Origin: Glycomyces amatae | Lineage (GTDB): Bacteria > Actinomycetota > Actinomycetes > Mycobacteriales > Micromonosporaceae | Assembly (NCBI RefSeq): GCF_020991375.1 | Contig: NZ_JAJLQZ010000023.1 | Span: 19,833-83,832 of the forward strand | Direction of reading: 5' to 3' | Length of the DNA stretch: 64,000 nt | In this document: positions 35,993 through 43,417 of the stretch, one piece after another | Layout: the number at the start of each line of letters is the position of its first letter | How positions within the stretch are numbered: position 1 is the first letter of the stretch | Translations under genes and position numbers: made by a program | The notes under the pieces: generated by a model | Told to the model about the DNA's origin: nothing | Databases searched by the model: none | The model's input: the letters and a program-made list of their open reading frames with translations, nothing else

Positions 35993-36511
35993 CTAGGCTT
36001 CGTCCTGTTCCTCTGTAGTGGAGGATCGCTCGCGATCGCCGCGGCGGCGCGAAAGGAACAGGCCGACGCCGGCCAGCGTCAGCCACACCGCGTCGAGCAC
36101 CAGTCGCTCCACCGCGGTGCGGGTGTCGATGAAGACCTGTCCCTCCTCGGCCAGCTGCCTGGCATCGTCGAAACCGTACCGAGCCGCCGAGAACATCAGC
36201 AGCACTCCGATAACGAGGTAGGCGACGTAGAGGAGACGGGTGAGGCGGCCGATCACCCTTCCGGGTCGCGTGTCGGGCGCCAGGAGCGCCGCGAGCGCCG
36301 GGAGCGCGACGGGGACGATCGAGAAGAGGGTCCCGCGGGCGTCGTCGGTGAAGCCGATCCCGGCGGCGCGTCTGAGGGTGTCGTCGCGCGGGTCGAGGCC
36401 GATCCCGAAGAGCCACTGGGAGAGCGCGACGAGGACGAAGGCCGCGGCGCAGGCCAGCAGGACGGCGGCGGCGACGGTGCGGTGGCGCGGGGCGAGCTGC
36501 ATGGGCGCCAT
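35993..36511 (-). CDS. Small polytopic membrane protein, family unknown
   Basis: 172 residues. Four hydrophobic helices (VAAAVLLACAAAFVLVAL; LFSIVPVALPALAALL; LLYVAYLVIGVLLMF; LVLDAVWLTLAGVGLFL) and a charged C-terminus (RRRGDRERSSTTEEQDEA). The start ATG overlaps the manC stop as TAATG, so the two are co-translated. No recognised family; a role beside GDP-mannose synthesis is only suggested by context. Confidence 0.7.
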   Translation of the reverse strand: MAPMQLAPRHRTVAAAVLLACAAAFVLVALSQWLFGIGLDPRDDTLRRAAGIGFTDDARGTLFSIVPVALPALAALLAPDTRPGRVIGRLTRLLYVAYLVIGVLLMFSAARYGFDDARQLAEEGQVFIDTRTAVERLVLDAVWLTLAGVGLFLSRRRGDRERSSTTEEQDEA

Positions 36512-37593
36512 TACACCAGATCGGTCCGCGCGGCCTGCTTCACTTCCTCGACCAGCGCCTTGACCTCCTGGGCGCGGTCCCTGGGGCACACCAGGAGCGC
36601 GTCGGGGGTGTCGACGATGATCATGTCGTCGACGCCGACCGCGGCCACGAGGCGCCCGGCGGCGGGGACGACGACGTTGCGCTTGGACTCGGTCAGGAGC
36701 GTCTCGCCCGAGCCGCGGACGATGACGTTGCCGACCTTGTCGGCGGCCGTGAGGACCTGCCCGAGGGTGTGGTAGTCGCCCACGTCGTGCCAGTCGAAGT
36801 CGCCGGGGACGACGCCGACCTTGCCCGCGGCGGCGGCCGGCTCCATGACGGCGTAGTCGATCGAGATCTTCTCCAGGGTCGGCCACAGCTGCGAGAACAG
36901 CGCTTCGCGACCGGTGGAGTCCCAGGCGGCGGCGAGGGTGCGGACCGCGTCGTGGAGGGCCGGGCGGTGGCGCTTGAGCTCGGCGAGGAAGACGTCGACG
37001 CGCCAGACGAACATCCCGGCGTTCCACAGGTAGTTCCCGGCCGAGACGTACTCCACGGCCGAGACCTGGTCGGGCTTCTCGACGAAGGCCTCCAGCTGGT
37101 AGCCGGGGCCGACGGGCGCGCCGAGGCGCAGGTACCCGAAGCCGGTGTCGGGGCCGGTGGGGTTGATGCCGATGGTCATGAGCAGGCCGGTCTCGGCCAG
37201 CTCCATGGCGCGCTCGACGGTCTTGGCGAACGCCTCGCCGTCCAGCACGAGGTGGTCGGCGGCGAAGGCGCCCATGACCGCGGTCGGCTCGCGCTCGGCG
37301 ATGACGGCGGCGGCGAGGCTGATGGCCGCCGCGGAGTCCCGCGGGGAGGGCTCGACGAGGATGTTGTCGCCGGGGACCTCGGGGAGCTGGCGGGCGACGT
37401 CGACGGCGTGCGCCGCGCCGGTGACGACGTACACGCGGCCGGGGTCGGACAGGAGCCGGACCCGTTCCACCGTCGATTGCAGCAGCGAGGAGCCCGTGCC
37501 GGTCAAGGGCAGCAGGAACTTGGGTCGTTGCGCGCGAGACAGGGGCCAGAGCCTGGTTCCGGAACCGCCTGCGGGGACCACCGCGTGAAGCAT
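36511..37593 (-). CDS. manC: Mannose-1-phosphate guanylyltransferase
   Basis: 360 residues. Nucleotidyltransferase signature PAGGSGTRLWPLSR and PKFLLPLTG at the N-terminus, GxGFGYLR (TGFGYLRLG), FVEKPD and the C-terminal VSxxYAVME-type segment (ISIDYAVME). It makes GDP-mannose from mannose-1-phosphate and GTP, the end product of the manA-manB route coded nearby. Start ATG at 37593. Together with manA and manB this gives a full fructose-6-phosphate to GDP-mannose pathway in 8 kb. Confidence 0.92.
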   Translation of the reverse strand: MLHAVVPAGGSGTRLWPLSRAQRPKFLLPLTGTGSSLLQSTVERVRLLSDPGRVYVVTGAAHAVDVARQLPEVPGDNILVEPSPRDSAAAISLAAAVIAEREPTAVMGAFAADHLVLDGEAFAKTVERAMELAETGLLMTIGINPTGPDTGFGYLRLGAPVGPGYQLEAFVEKPDQVSAVEYVSAGNYLWNAGMFVWRVDVFLAELKRHRPALHDAVRTLAAAWDSTGREALFSQLWPTLEKISIDYAVMEPAAAAGKVGVVPGDFDWHDVGDYHTLGQVLTAADKVGNVIVRGSGETLLTESKRNVVVPAAGRLVAAVGVDDMIIVDTPDALLVCPRDRAQEVKALVEEVKQAARTDLV

Positions 37594-37897
37594 GCCAATA
37601 GTCTTGCACGCCGCTCCCACGTGCCCGTTCACCCCTGCGGCGGGGCAGCGCAGGTGACGCGGTCGCGACGGCCGCGTGAAGAATGCACCGATCCCCGGTG
37701 GCCCGCGGATCATGATATCGCTTGCCGACGGTTCGCGCCAGAGCCGGTCCGCCGCGGGGGATCGGCGGCCTCGCCGAACGCCATGAGTGCTCATGGGACG
37801 GATGCCTTCGGTAGCGGCGCTGCTCGATCCTGTTGCGGTGGCGGGCGTCTCGGACATCGACCCGGTATGCGAACGGCGGAGGCTCGCACCGCTGTCC
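37594..37897. other. Intergenic region between manC and first DUF4190-like gene
   Basis: About 300 bases. No gene is supported; the short ORFs here are shadows. It contains the start regions of two divergent genes. A GATCATGATATC stretch at 37709-37720 is partly palindromic, of unclear meaning. Confidence 0.4.
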
Positions 37898-37903
37898 TAG
37901 ACT
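37898..37903 (+). promoter_or_regulatory. -10 box of first DUF4190-like gene
   Basis: TAGACT followed by CACCGCTGTTC. The paralogue has TACACT with CGCCGCAGTTC at the same distance (52-53 bases) from its GTG, so the promoter was duplicated together with the gene. Confidence 0.5.
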
Positions 37904-37955
37904 CACCGCTGTTCCGCCCAAGGAATCGTTCATCACCATCCCTAGGAGTTCCTTC

Positions 37956-38363
37956 GTGGCCTACCCGCCCGCTCCGGCTCCCGTCGCCCAGCCCATGCCC
38001 GTCAAACAGGGCAACGGCTTCGGCGTGACGGCTCTCGTGCTCGGCATCATCGGCATCGTGCTGGCCGTGATCCCCTTCCTGAACATCGTCGGGATCGTCC
38101 TCGGCGTACTCGCCCTCATCTTCGGCGTCGTCGCGCTGGCCACGGCCGGCAAGCGGAACGGCAAGGGCAGGGGCACCGGCGGCGCCGGCCTGGTGCTCGG
38201 CGTCCTCGCGGTGGGCGTCGCGATCGTCATCAACATCATGGTCGTGAACGCCGTCCAGGACACGGTCGACCAGTACTACGACGAGTACAAGTCCCAGTGC
38301 GAGGCCGAGGGCCTCACCACCGCGGAGTGCGACCAGCTGATCGAGGACATCGAGAACCTCTGA
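37956..38363 (+). CDS. DUF4190-like small membrane protein, paralogue 1
   Basis: 135 residues, GTG start with AGGAG upstream. A proline-rich N-tail (AYPPAPAPVAQPMPVKQGNG) precedes two hydrophobic helices (about 23-60) with a Gly-rich turn (TAGKRNGKGRGTGG), a third helix (about 77-100) and an acidic tail with Cys pair (QCEAEG, ECDQL). DUF4190 proteins are common in actinobacteria; function unknown. A terminator and a close paralogue follow. Confidence 0.8.
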   Translation: MAYPPAPAPVAQPMPVKQGNGFGVTALVLGIIGIVLAVIPFLNIVGIVLGVLALIFGVVALATAGKRNGKGRGTGGAGLVLGVLAVGVAIVINIMVVNAVQDTVDQYYDEYKSQCEAEGLTTAECDQLIEDIENL

Positions 38364-38379
38364 CCGGTCGGACGTCGAA

Positions 38380-38405
38380 GGGCCGCGGCGACGCCGCGGC
38401 CCTTG
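38380..38405 (+). terminator. Terminator after paralogue 1
   Basis: Perfect 10-bp arms GGGCCGCGGC / GCCGCGGCCC with loop GAC, then TTGTGCTT. Confidence 0.7.
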
Positions 38406-38505
38406 TGCTTGCGGCGGAACGGATTCGGGCCGCCGAGGCCCGAGCGGCCCTCATCGCCGGGGCGCCGTCATCCGTTACGGCATGACAGCGGTGGTGCCGA
38501 TGGCA

Positions 38506-38511
38506 TACACT
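38506..38511 (+). promoter_or_regulatory. -10 box of second DUF4190-like gene
   Basis: TACACT followed by CGCCGCAGTTC, paralogous with the box at 37898. Confidence 0.5.
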
Positions 38512-38564
38512 CGCCGCAGTTCTGCCCGGATCGAACATCGATCGCGAACCATTTGGAGTACGCC

Positions 38565-38942
38565 GTGTCCTACCCGCCCGCCCCGGCCCCCGCCCCCGAG
38601 CCCATGCCCGCCAAGCAGGGCAACGCCTTCGGCGTCACCGCCCTGGTCCTCGGCCTGGTCGGCCTGATCGTCTTCTCCTGGATCCCCGGGATCAACCTCA
38701 TCACCGGACTTCCGCTCGGTGTGCTCGCCGTCATCTTCGGCATCGTCGCCATGGTCAAGGCCGGCTCGCGCGGCGGCAAGGGCAAGGGCACCGGCCTCGC
38801 CGGCATCATCCTCGGCGTGCTGACCCTCATCGCCTCGATCGCGATCTACTTCGTGCTCCTCGGCATCGCCGAGGACCAGTGCAACGACCCCGACTCGGCG
38901 GTCTACGGCTCCACCGAGTGCGCCGACCTCGAGAACATGTAG
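38565..38942 (+). CDS. DUF4190-like small membrane protein, paralogue 2
   Basis: 125 residues, GTG start with GGAG upstream. Same design as the upstream gene: SYPPAPAPAPEPMPAKQGNA, a GVTALVLGLVGLI helix, a Gly/Lys turn (GSRGGKGKGTG), more helices, and a C-terminal Cys pair (QCND, ECAD). The two are tandem duplicates including promoter and terminator type. The acidic Cys-containing tail may face outside and form a disulfide (inference). Confidence 0.8.
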   Translation: MSYPPAPAPAPEPMPAKQGNAFGVTALVLGLVGLIVFSWIPGINLITGLPLGVLAVIFGIVAMVKAGSRGGKGKGTGLAGIILGVLTLIASIAIYFVLLGIAEDQCNDPDSAVYGSTECADLENM

Positions 38943-38953
38943 CGGTTTCAACC

Positions 38954-38990
38954 GGAGAGGGCCGCGGCATCGCCGCGGCCCTCTCCGTTC
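38954..38990. terminator. Terminator between paralogue 2 and nucS
   Basis: 15-bp perfect stem GGAGAGGGCCGCGGC / GCCGCGGCCCTCTCC with a 3-base loop, 38954-38986. It serves the convergent nucS gene as well. Confidence 0.8.
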
Positions 38991-38991
38991 G

Positions 38992-39657
38992 CTAGAACAG
39001 CCGGGGCTGGCTCTCGTCCACGGCCCCGCGCATGTCGTCGTAGTCGAGGACCACGCAGCGGATGCCGCGGTCCTCGGCCAGGACCCGGGCCTGGGGCTTG
39101 ATCGCCTGCGCGGCGAAGACGCCGTCGACCGGGGCCAGCAGCGGGTCGCGGTTGAGCAGCTCCAGGTACCGCGTCAACTGCTCGACGCCGTCGATCTCCC
39201 CGCGGCGCTTGATCTCGACGGCCACGTTCCTGCCGTCGGCGTTGCGGCACATGAGGTCCACCGGGCCGATCGCGGTCGGGTACTCCCGGCGGACCAGCGT
39301 CCACCCCTTGCCGAGCGGCCCGGTGTCGGCCGCGAGCAGCTCCTGGAGGTGCGCCTCGACCCCGTCCTTCTGGAGCCCCGGGTCGATCCCCAGCTCATGG
39401 CTGGAGTCGTGCAGGACCTCCTCGATGGTGATCTTGAGCTGGTCGCCGGTCTTCTTCGAGGTCACGGTCCACTCGGTGGCGCCCTCGACCACGGTGCAGG
39501 GAGGCGTCATCCAGTTGAGCGGCTTGTACGACCCCCCGTCGGCATGGACGAGCACGCTCCCGTCAGCCTTCCATATTATCAAACGGACAGCCATGGGCAA
39601 ATGGGCGGAAAGCCGACCTGTGTAATCAACCTGGCACCGTGCCACCAACAAACGCAT
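38992..39657 (-). CDS. nucS: Endonuclease NucS (EndoMS), mismatch repair nuclease
   Basis: 221 residues. N-terminal domain with YKPLNWM and the DNA-binding region; C-terminal RecB-like nuclease with catalytic residues in [10 protein letters not shown] and [20 protein letters not shown]. In actinobacteria NucS replaces MutS/MutL in mismatch correction, with the sliding clamp. The ATG at 39657 lies 7 bases after a TAGGGT box. The first 34 codons are noticeably AT-richer than the rest, and two further truncated copies of them exist at 40485 and 42182. Confidence 0.93.
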   Translation of the reverse strand: MRLLVARCQVDYTGRLSAHLPMAVRLIIWKADGSVLVHADGGSYKPLNWMTPPCTVVEGATEWTVTSKKTGDQLKITIEEVLHDSSHELGIDPGLQKDGVEAHLQELLAADTGPLGKGWTLVRREYPTAIGPVDLMCRNADGRNVAVEIKRRGEIDGVEQLTRYLELLNRDPLLAPVDGVFAAQAIKPQARVLAEDRGIRCVVLDYDDMRGAVDESQPRLF

Positions 39658-39664
39658 GCCGAAG

Positions 39665-39670
39665 ACCCTA
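39665..39670 (-). promoter_or_regulatory. -10 box of nucS, leaderless
   Basis: Minus strand TAGGGT, 7 bases before the ATG. In the two truncated nucS copies the same position reads CAGGGT and GCAGGT, so the first T is lost. The rest of 39671-39877 contains nothing recognisable. Confidence 0.5.
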
Positions 39671-39877
39671 CCGCCGACTCGGCGCGCGGCCCGCGCGTGC
39701 TCTCGCCGCCGGGGTTCGGGGTTCCAGATCACCGAACTTGCCGCAGGCCCGTCTGCCGCAGCGAGCGGCGGCGACTCCGGAGGTCTGCGCGACCGCTCAC
39801 CCATCCGCGGGAGGGTGCAGAGGTGGTCATGAGATCGTCTGTTGCGCAGGGTGATCGATAGAAATTACGCTACGGGT

Positions 39878-40345
39878 ATGTGGACTACCCTTCTGGCGAC
39901 GCTTCTCGGTGCGGTCATCGCAACGGGCGCCACCATCCTCGTCGAGCGGCGCAGAGAGCGCCGAGCCGCCGAGGCGGAGTGGCGGCAGGTCCGGCGAGAA
40001 CTGTACGGGTCGTTTCTGGCGACACTCTCCCAAGCGAGGCACGAACTCCGCGTACTGCTCCTCGAGACGCGGATGCCCGCGGAGGAGCGCATCGCCAGGG
40101 CGAACGAAGCCTGGGGCCGCTGCTACGTTCCGGGTCACCAGATGGAGGTGCTCGCGGCCCCCGACGTGGCCCGGCCTGCGGTCGCCTATTTTCATGCTGT
40201 GCGCGATCTGCGCGAAGCCATCGTCTCTGGGGAACCTCTGAGCGAGGCCGCACACGATGATCTGCTCAAAGCGGTGTTCGCCACCTTCAAGGAGGTCAAA
40301 CAGGCGATGCGAGCAGACCTGAGCTCCAACATCGCCACTCTTTAG
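39878..40345 (+). CDS. Small membrane-anchored coiled-coil protein, family unknown
   Basis: 155 residues from the ATG at 39878 (TACGCT box 6 bases upstream). One N-terminal TM helix (WTTLLATLLGAVIATGATI) then a basic stretch (LVERRRERRAAEAEWRQVRR) and a helical, probably coiled-coil body. No catalytic motif. Small proteins with this layout recur in actinobacterial accessory regions; function unknown. It lies between intact nucS and the first truncated nucS copy and may be an inserted gene. Confidence 0.6.
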   Translation: MWTTLLATLLGAVIATGATILVERRRERRAAEAEWRQVRRELYGSFLATLSQARHELRVLLLETRMPAEERIARANEAWGRCYVPGHQMEVLAAPDVARPAVAYFHAVRDLREAIVSGEPLSEAAHDDLLKAVFATFKEVKQAMRADLSSNIATL

Positions 40346-40432
40346 CGATGGAATGGCCGGATCGTCGGCGAGCCCTGGGGAGGGCTCTGGCGCCCTACAT
40401 GGCTCGGCGTGCTCCTCATCGGGCCCGTGAAT

Positions 40433-40480
40433 GATCAGAGCGTGGAAATAGCATCAGATGCGTCATTCGATCAGAGCGTG
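40433..40480. repeat. 12-bp direct repeat before the first nucS fragment
   Basis: GATCAGAGCGTG at 40433-40444 and 40469-40480. Between them lies GCATCAGATGC, an imperfect palindrome. Confidence 0.7.
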
Positions 40481-40659
40481 CGGTTCAATCTGACCCGTCC
40501 GCCTTCCAGATGATCAGCCGGGTGGCCATGGGCAGGCGGGCGGAAGGCCGCCCCGTGCAGTCGACCTGGCAGCGAGCCGCCGGCAAACGCATGGCCAGCA
40601 CCCTGCCGGCCTTGCCGCGCCTGCCGTCGTGCCCGTGAACGCTGAAATGGCATCAAATG
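40445..40659. repeat. 16-bp imperfect direct repeats flanking the first nucS fragment
   Basis: GAAATAGCATCAGATG at 40445-40460 and GAAATGGCATCAAATG at 40644-40659 (14 of 16 identical), one on either side of the truncated nucS copy. They could be a duplicated junction sequence. Confidence 0.6.
40485..40592 (-). pseudogene. Truncated nucS 5' fragment, copy B
   Basis: On the minus strand the ATG at 40592 opens 35 codons ending TGA. Residues 1-34 match NucS at 28 of 34 positions (MRLPAARCQVDCTGR..., ..LIIWKADGS) and stop right after the Ser34 codon. It agrees with the other fragment (copy C) at 32 of 34 positions. The upstream -10-like position reads CAGGGT. GC-rich in contrast to the intact nucS start. 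It is probably not functional. Confidence 0.85.
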
Positions 40660-40702
40660 TAAGTGTCGGTACCGGAAATGTAATGATGTTTGGCTTACAT
40701 TT
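40655..40702 (+). promoter_or_regulatory. Inverted and direct repeats over the AlbA_2 promoter
   Basis: AAATGTAAG (40655-40663), AAATGTAAT (40676-40684) and CTTACATTT (40694-40702). The outer pair forms a perfect 9-bp inverted repeat. TACATT inside the last half-site is 6 bases from the GTG, so a regulator bound here would block the promoter. Confidence 0.6.
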
Positions 40703-40707
40703 GCCTC

Positions 40708-42138
40708 GTGACTGAAGACATCGACGAGATCCTGCACCTGCTTCGAACCTCCGGCGGCGACACCGCCTCCATCGAGGTCAAATCCGCCGCTGGCGGCCTG
40801 CCGGAGTCGCTGACGTCGACGTTGAGCGCGCTCGCGAACCTGCCCGGGGGCGGGCTGATCGTACTGGGCCTCGACGAGCGCACCGGATTCCGCCCTGTCG
40901 GGTTGTCGGATCCGCAAGGGCTCAAACAGGCGCTGGCCTCGAAGGCCCGGAACTTCGTCCCACCGGTCCGCGTGGCGTTCGAGGACGCCGAGGTCGACGG
41001 TGCCCACCTGGTGCTGGCACGGGTTCACGAGTGCGATCCGTCCTCCAAGCCGTGTCGTGCGGCGAAGTCCGGAGCGGCGTACCTCCGTGGCTGGGACGGC
41101 GACTATCGCATGTCGACGCTGGAAGAGCAGGCGTTCCTCTCGCAGCGCACCGCGCCGATGTCCGATCGCGAGCCCTGCCGCGGGGCGACGATCGATGATC
41201 TGGACGGGGAGCTGACCGAGTCGTTCCTCCGCACCGTCCGGGAGCGCGACCCGCAGGGACTCGGCCGGTTCTCCGACCGGACCGAACTGATGCGCCGCGC
41301 CGGCGTCGTCGACGGCGACGGCACCCCGACCGTCGCGGGAATCCTCGCGATGGGCGCCTACCCGCAGCAGTGGTTGCCGCGCTTCGCCATCCAGGCGGCC
41401 GTGGATTCCGGTCGCACCGGTGCTCAGGCGGCACGCGTCCGCAACCAGAAACTGATCACCGGGCCGATCCCGCACATGATCGATCAGGCGATGGCATGGG
41501 CCAGAACCAATTTCTCCACCGACATCGTGGCCCGGGCGGACGGCTCGGTGATCGATCGGCCTGCTTACCCGCTCGTCGCTTTCCGTGAGCTGGTCGCGAA
41601 CGCCTTGATCCACAGGGACCTCTCCTCGTGGTCGGCCGGACTGGCCACCGAGGTGCGGCTCTGCCCGGATCGACTCATCGTGTCCAATCCCGGCGGACTG
41701 CACGGCATCACGCTCGATCGGCTGGGGAGAGAAGCGGTGAGCTCGGCGCGTAATGCGCAGCTGCTGAGCATCTGCCAGTACCTTCGCACTCCGGAAAGCG
41801 GACGGGTCGTGGAGGCCCTGGCCACCGGCATCCCCGCGGTCGCGGGCGCGCTGGTCGAGGCGGGCCTGCCCGCAGCGCACTACACCGACACGGCGATCAG
41901 GTTCACCGCAGCGCTGTCGGCACTGCCCGCGGCCCCGAAGCCGGAACTCAAGGGCACCAAGGCGAGGGTCTATGACGCGCTCTCCACAGAGCTGAAGACG
42001 GTCGCCCAGCTCGAAGCCGAGCTGGCATTGAACCCGGCGACCATTCGGCTCGCCCTGCGAGGCATGCGATCGGACGGGCTGATCGAACAGGTCGGAGGGC
42101 GTGGAAGACGCACCGGGTATCGACGGCTCGATGAATGA
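40708..42138 (+). CDS. AlbA_2 (Schlafen-type) and HATPase_c_4 domain protein
   Basis: 476 residues from a GTG at 40708 (a TTG at 40690 is less likely; it has no RBS). N-terminal AlbA_2 domain of the Schlafen family (SIEVKSAAGG, LANLPGGGLIVLGLDER). Residues about 285-345 are an RecG-C/HATPase_c_4-like segment (FRELVANALIHRDLS, DRLIVSNPGGL). The last 80 residues form a winged helix (LKTVAQLEAELALNPATIRL). Such proteins act as regulators or in defence; the operator-like repeats upstream support autoregulation. Bracketed by two truncated nucS copies. Confidence 0.85.
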   Translation: MTEDIDEILHLLRTSGGDTASIEVKSAAGGLPESLTSTLSALANLPGGGLIVLGLDERTGFRPVGLSDPQGLKQALASKARNFVPPVRVAFEDAEVDGAHLVLARVHECDPSSKPCRAAKSGAAYLRGWDGDYRMSTLEEQAFLSQRTAPMSDREPCRGATIDDLDGELTESFLRTVRERDPQGLGRFSDRTELMRRAGVVDGDGTPTVAGILAMGAYPQQWLPRFAIQAAVDSGRTGAQAARVRNQKLITGPIPHMIDQAMAWARTNFSTDIVARADGSVIDRPAYPLVAFRELVANALIHRDLSSWSAGLATEVRLCPDRLIVSNPGGLHGITLDRLGREAVSSARNAQLLSICQYLRTPESGRVVEALATGIPAVAGALVEAGLPAAHYTDTAIRFTAALSALPAAPKPELKGTKARVYDALSTELKTVAQLEAELALNPATIRLALRGMRSDGLIEQVGGRGRRTGYRRLDE

Positions 42139-42181
42139 GCGACCAGTGCGATGACCGATCGAATCGCCCAAAGCGTGAAGT

Positions 42182-42289
42182 TCACGCTGATCCGTCCGCC
42201 TTCCAGATGATCAGCCGGGTGGCCATGGGCAGGCGGGCGGAAAGCCGCCCTGTGCAGTCGACCTGGCAACAAGCCGCCGGCAAACGCAT
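42182..42289 (-). pseudogene. Truncated nucS 5' fragment, copy C
   Basis: On the minus strand the ATG at 42289 opens 35 codons ending TGA. Residues 1-34 match NucS at 28 of 34 and copy B at 32 of 34; the break is after the same Ser34 codon. About 25 bases upstream of the ATG still match the region upstream of intact nucS better than copy B does, apart from one lost base in the -10 box. Probably the remnant of an ancestral nucS start. Confidence 0.85.
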
Positions 42290-42558
42290 GGCAAGCACCT
42301 GCCGCCGCCTCGGCGCGAGTCTTCCGCGCGTTCATGGCGCTGAAGCGAGCCGGGAGGTGGCGAGCACTGCTCGGTTCTCGTTCGCATTCCTCCGGTATCG
42401 TGTCGGAACGGGGGTATCTGAACATTCGGAGAAGACCAGGTCGTCGCGGTGCGCGAGTCGTGCCGCAAGGCCCTGGTCGGCGCCGGCCCCCGGCAGTTCA
42501 CTCAGAGGCGGGCCGCGACCGGCGGCCCCATGGACCGAATCCGCGGAGGCAGGCGACC
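42290..42558. other. Leader region of the secretion cassette
   Basis: Holds the copy C upstream flank, then about 200 bases with a TATCGT box near 42402 that may drive the cassette. No gene is supported. Confidence 0.4.
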
Positions 42559-42885
42559 ATGTCGGGTCTGAACATCACCCCTGAGACGATGCGCCAGTCG
42601 GCCGATGAGATCGAGGCGGCCCGCGACGAGGTCCAGGCGCTCCTCGACCAGTTCACCGCCGCACTCCAGCAGTTCGCCGACGGCTTCGGCGGCGACATGA
42701 TCGGCTCGCTGGCGGGTCCCGCGCACGAGGAGTGCGTGACCACCGCGACCGAGTGCTTCACCTCCAACATCGAGGCGCTCACCGCGTACGCGCAGGACAT
42801 CCGCGAGATGGCCGACGAGCACGAGGCCGCCGACGGCGACATCGCCGAGGTCTTCAAGTCCCTCCAAGGTGGGCTCAAGGCCTGA
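42559..42885 (+). CDS. WXG100-like type VII secretion protein
   Basis: 108 residues, ATG with GGAGG upstream. Two predicted helices with a turn at about residues 42-50 (DGFGGDMIGS), the length and layout of WXG100/ESX proteins, though the W-x-G is replaced by D-M-I-G. A YxxxE-like signal lies near the C-terminus (YAQDIRE). Such proteins form helical-hairpin dimers and are exported by ESX/T7SS. No secretion ATPase is in the window. Start of a four-gene unit. Confidence 0.65.
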   Translation: MSGLNITPETMRQSADEIEAARDEVQALLDQFTAALQQFADGFGGDMIGSLAGPAHEECVTTATECFTSNIEALTAYAQDIREMADEHEAADGDIAEVFKSLQGGLKA

Positions 42886-42919
42886 CCGGCCTCGACCCGG
42901 ACACGAAGGAGTCCCCCAG

Positions 42920-43417
42920 ATGGGCATGCAGCTGCCCTCCGAGTTGATCACCCTGCTGGGCGTGCTCGGATACGACTGGCCCGAGTCCGACGAGGAGAAG
43001 ATCTTCAACCTCGCCGGGGAGTGGACCGGCATGGCCGATCAGATCTCCGGTCGGGTCGAGTCGCTCAGCGCGGCGTCCAGGACGCTGATCGAGAACAACG
43101 CCGGAGGCGACATCGACGCCTTCCAGGCCCATTGGGAGGACGAGAAGTCGGCGGTGAAGAACATCGCCGACATCGGCGATCCGTCCAACGAGATCAACAT
43201 CGGCCTGACGATCACCGCCGGCGTCATCCTGGCGCTGAAGATCGCGGTGATCGTGCAGCTCGCGGTGCTGGCGGTGCAGATCGCGTGGGCCATCGCGACG
43301 GCGCCGGTCACGTTCGGGGCCTCGCTGGCGCAGATCCCGATCTTCAAGCAGATCGCGGGGCTGGTCATCGACCAGCTCCTGGACCAGGCGCTGAACGCGG
43401 TGATGAAGCATGCCTAA
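42920..43417 (+). CDS. Helical protein with central hydrophobic segment, ESX carrier-like
   Basis: 165 residues. The first 80 are helical with a WXG-like stretch (LAGEWTGMADQISGRVESLS) and a middle turn (FQAHWEDEKSAV), followed by two hydrophobic helices (LTITAGVILALKIAVIVQLAVL; ASLAQIPIFKQIAGLV). This is like the N-terminal carrier part of CpnT-type polymorphic toxins, here coded alone. It overlaps the toxin-like gene by 8 bases, so it may carry the toxin in trans. Confidence 0.6.
   Translation: MGMQLPSELITLLGVLGYDWPESDEEKIFNLAGEWTGMADQISGRVESLSAASRTLIENNAGGDIDAFQAHWEDEKSAVKNIADIGDPSNEINIGLTITAGVILALKIAVIVQLAVLAVQIAWAIATAPVTFGASLAQIPIFKQIAGLVIDQLLDQALNAVMKHA

Noticed and set aside
35976..36000. 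Plus-strand TTGACA promoter near 35980
   Set aside because: No -10 box at proper spacing and no plus-strand gene downstream.
40690..40707. TTG start for the AlbA_2 gene
   Set aside because: Lies inside the inverted repeat and has no RBS; GTG at 40708 fits a leaderless start.
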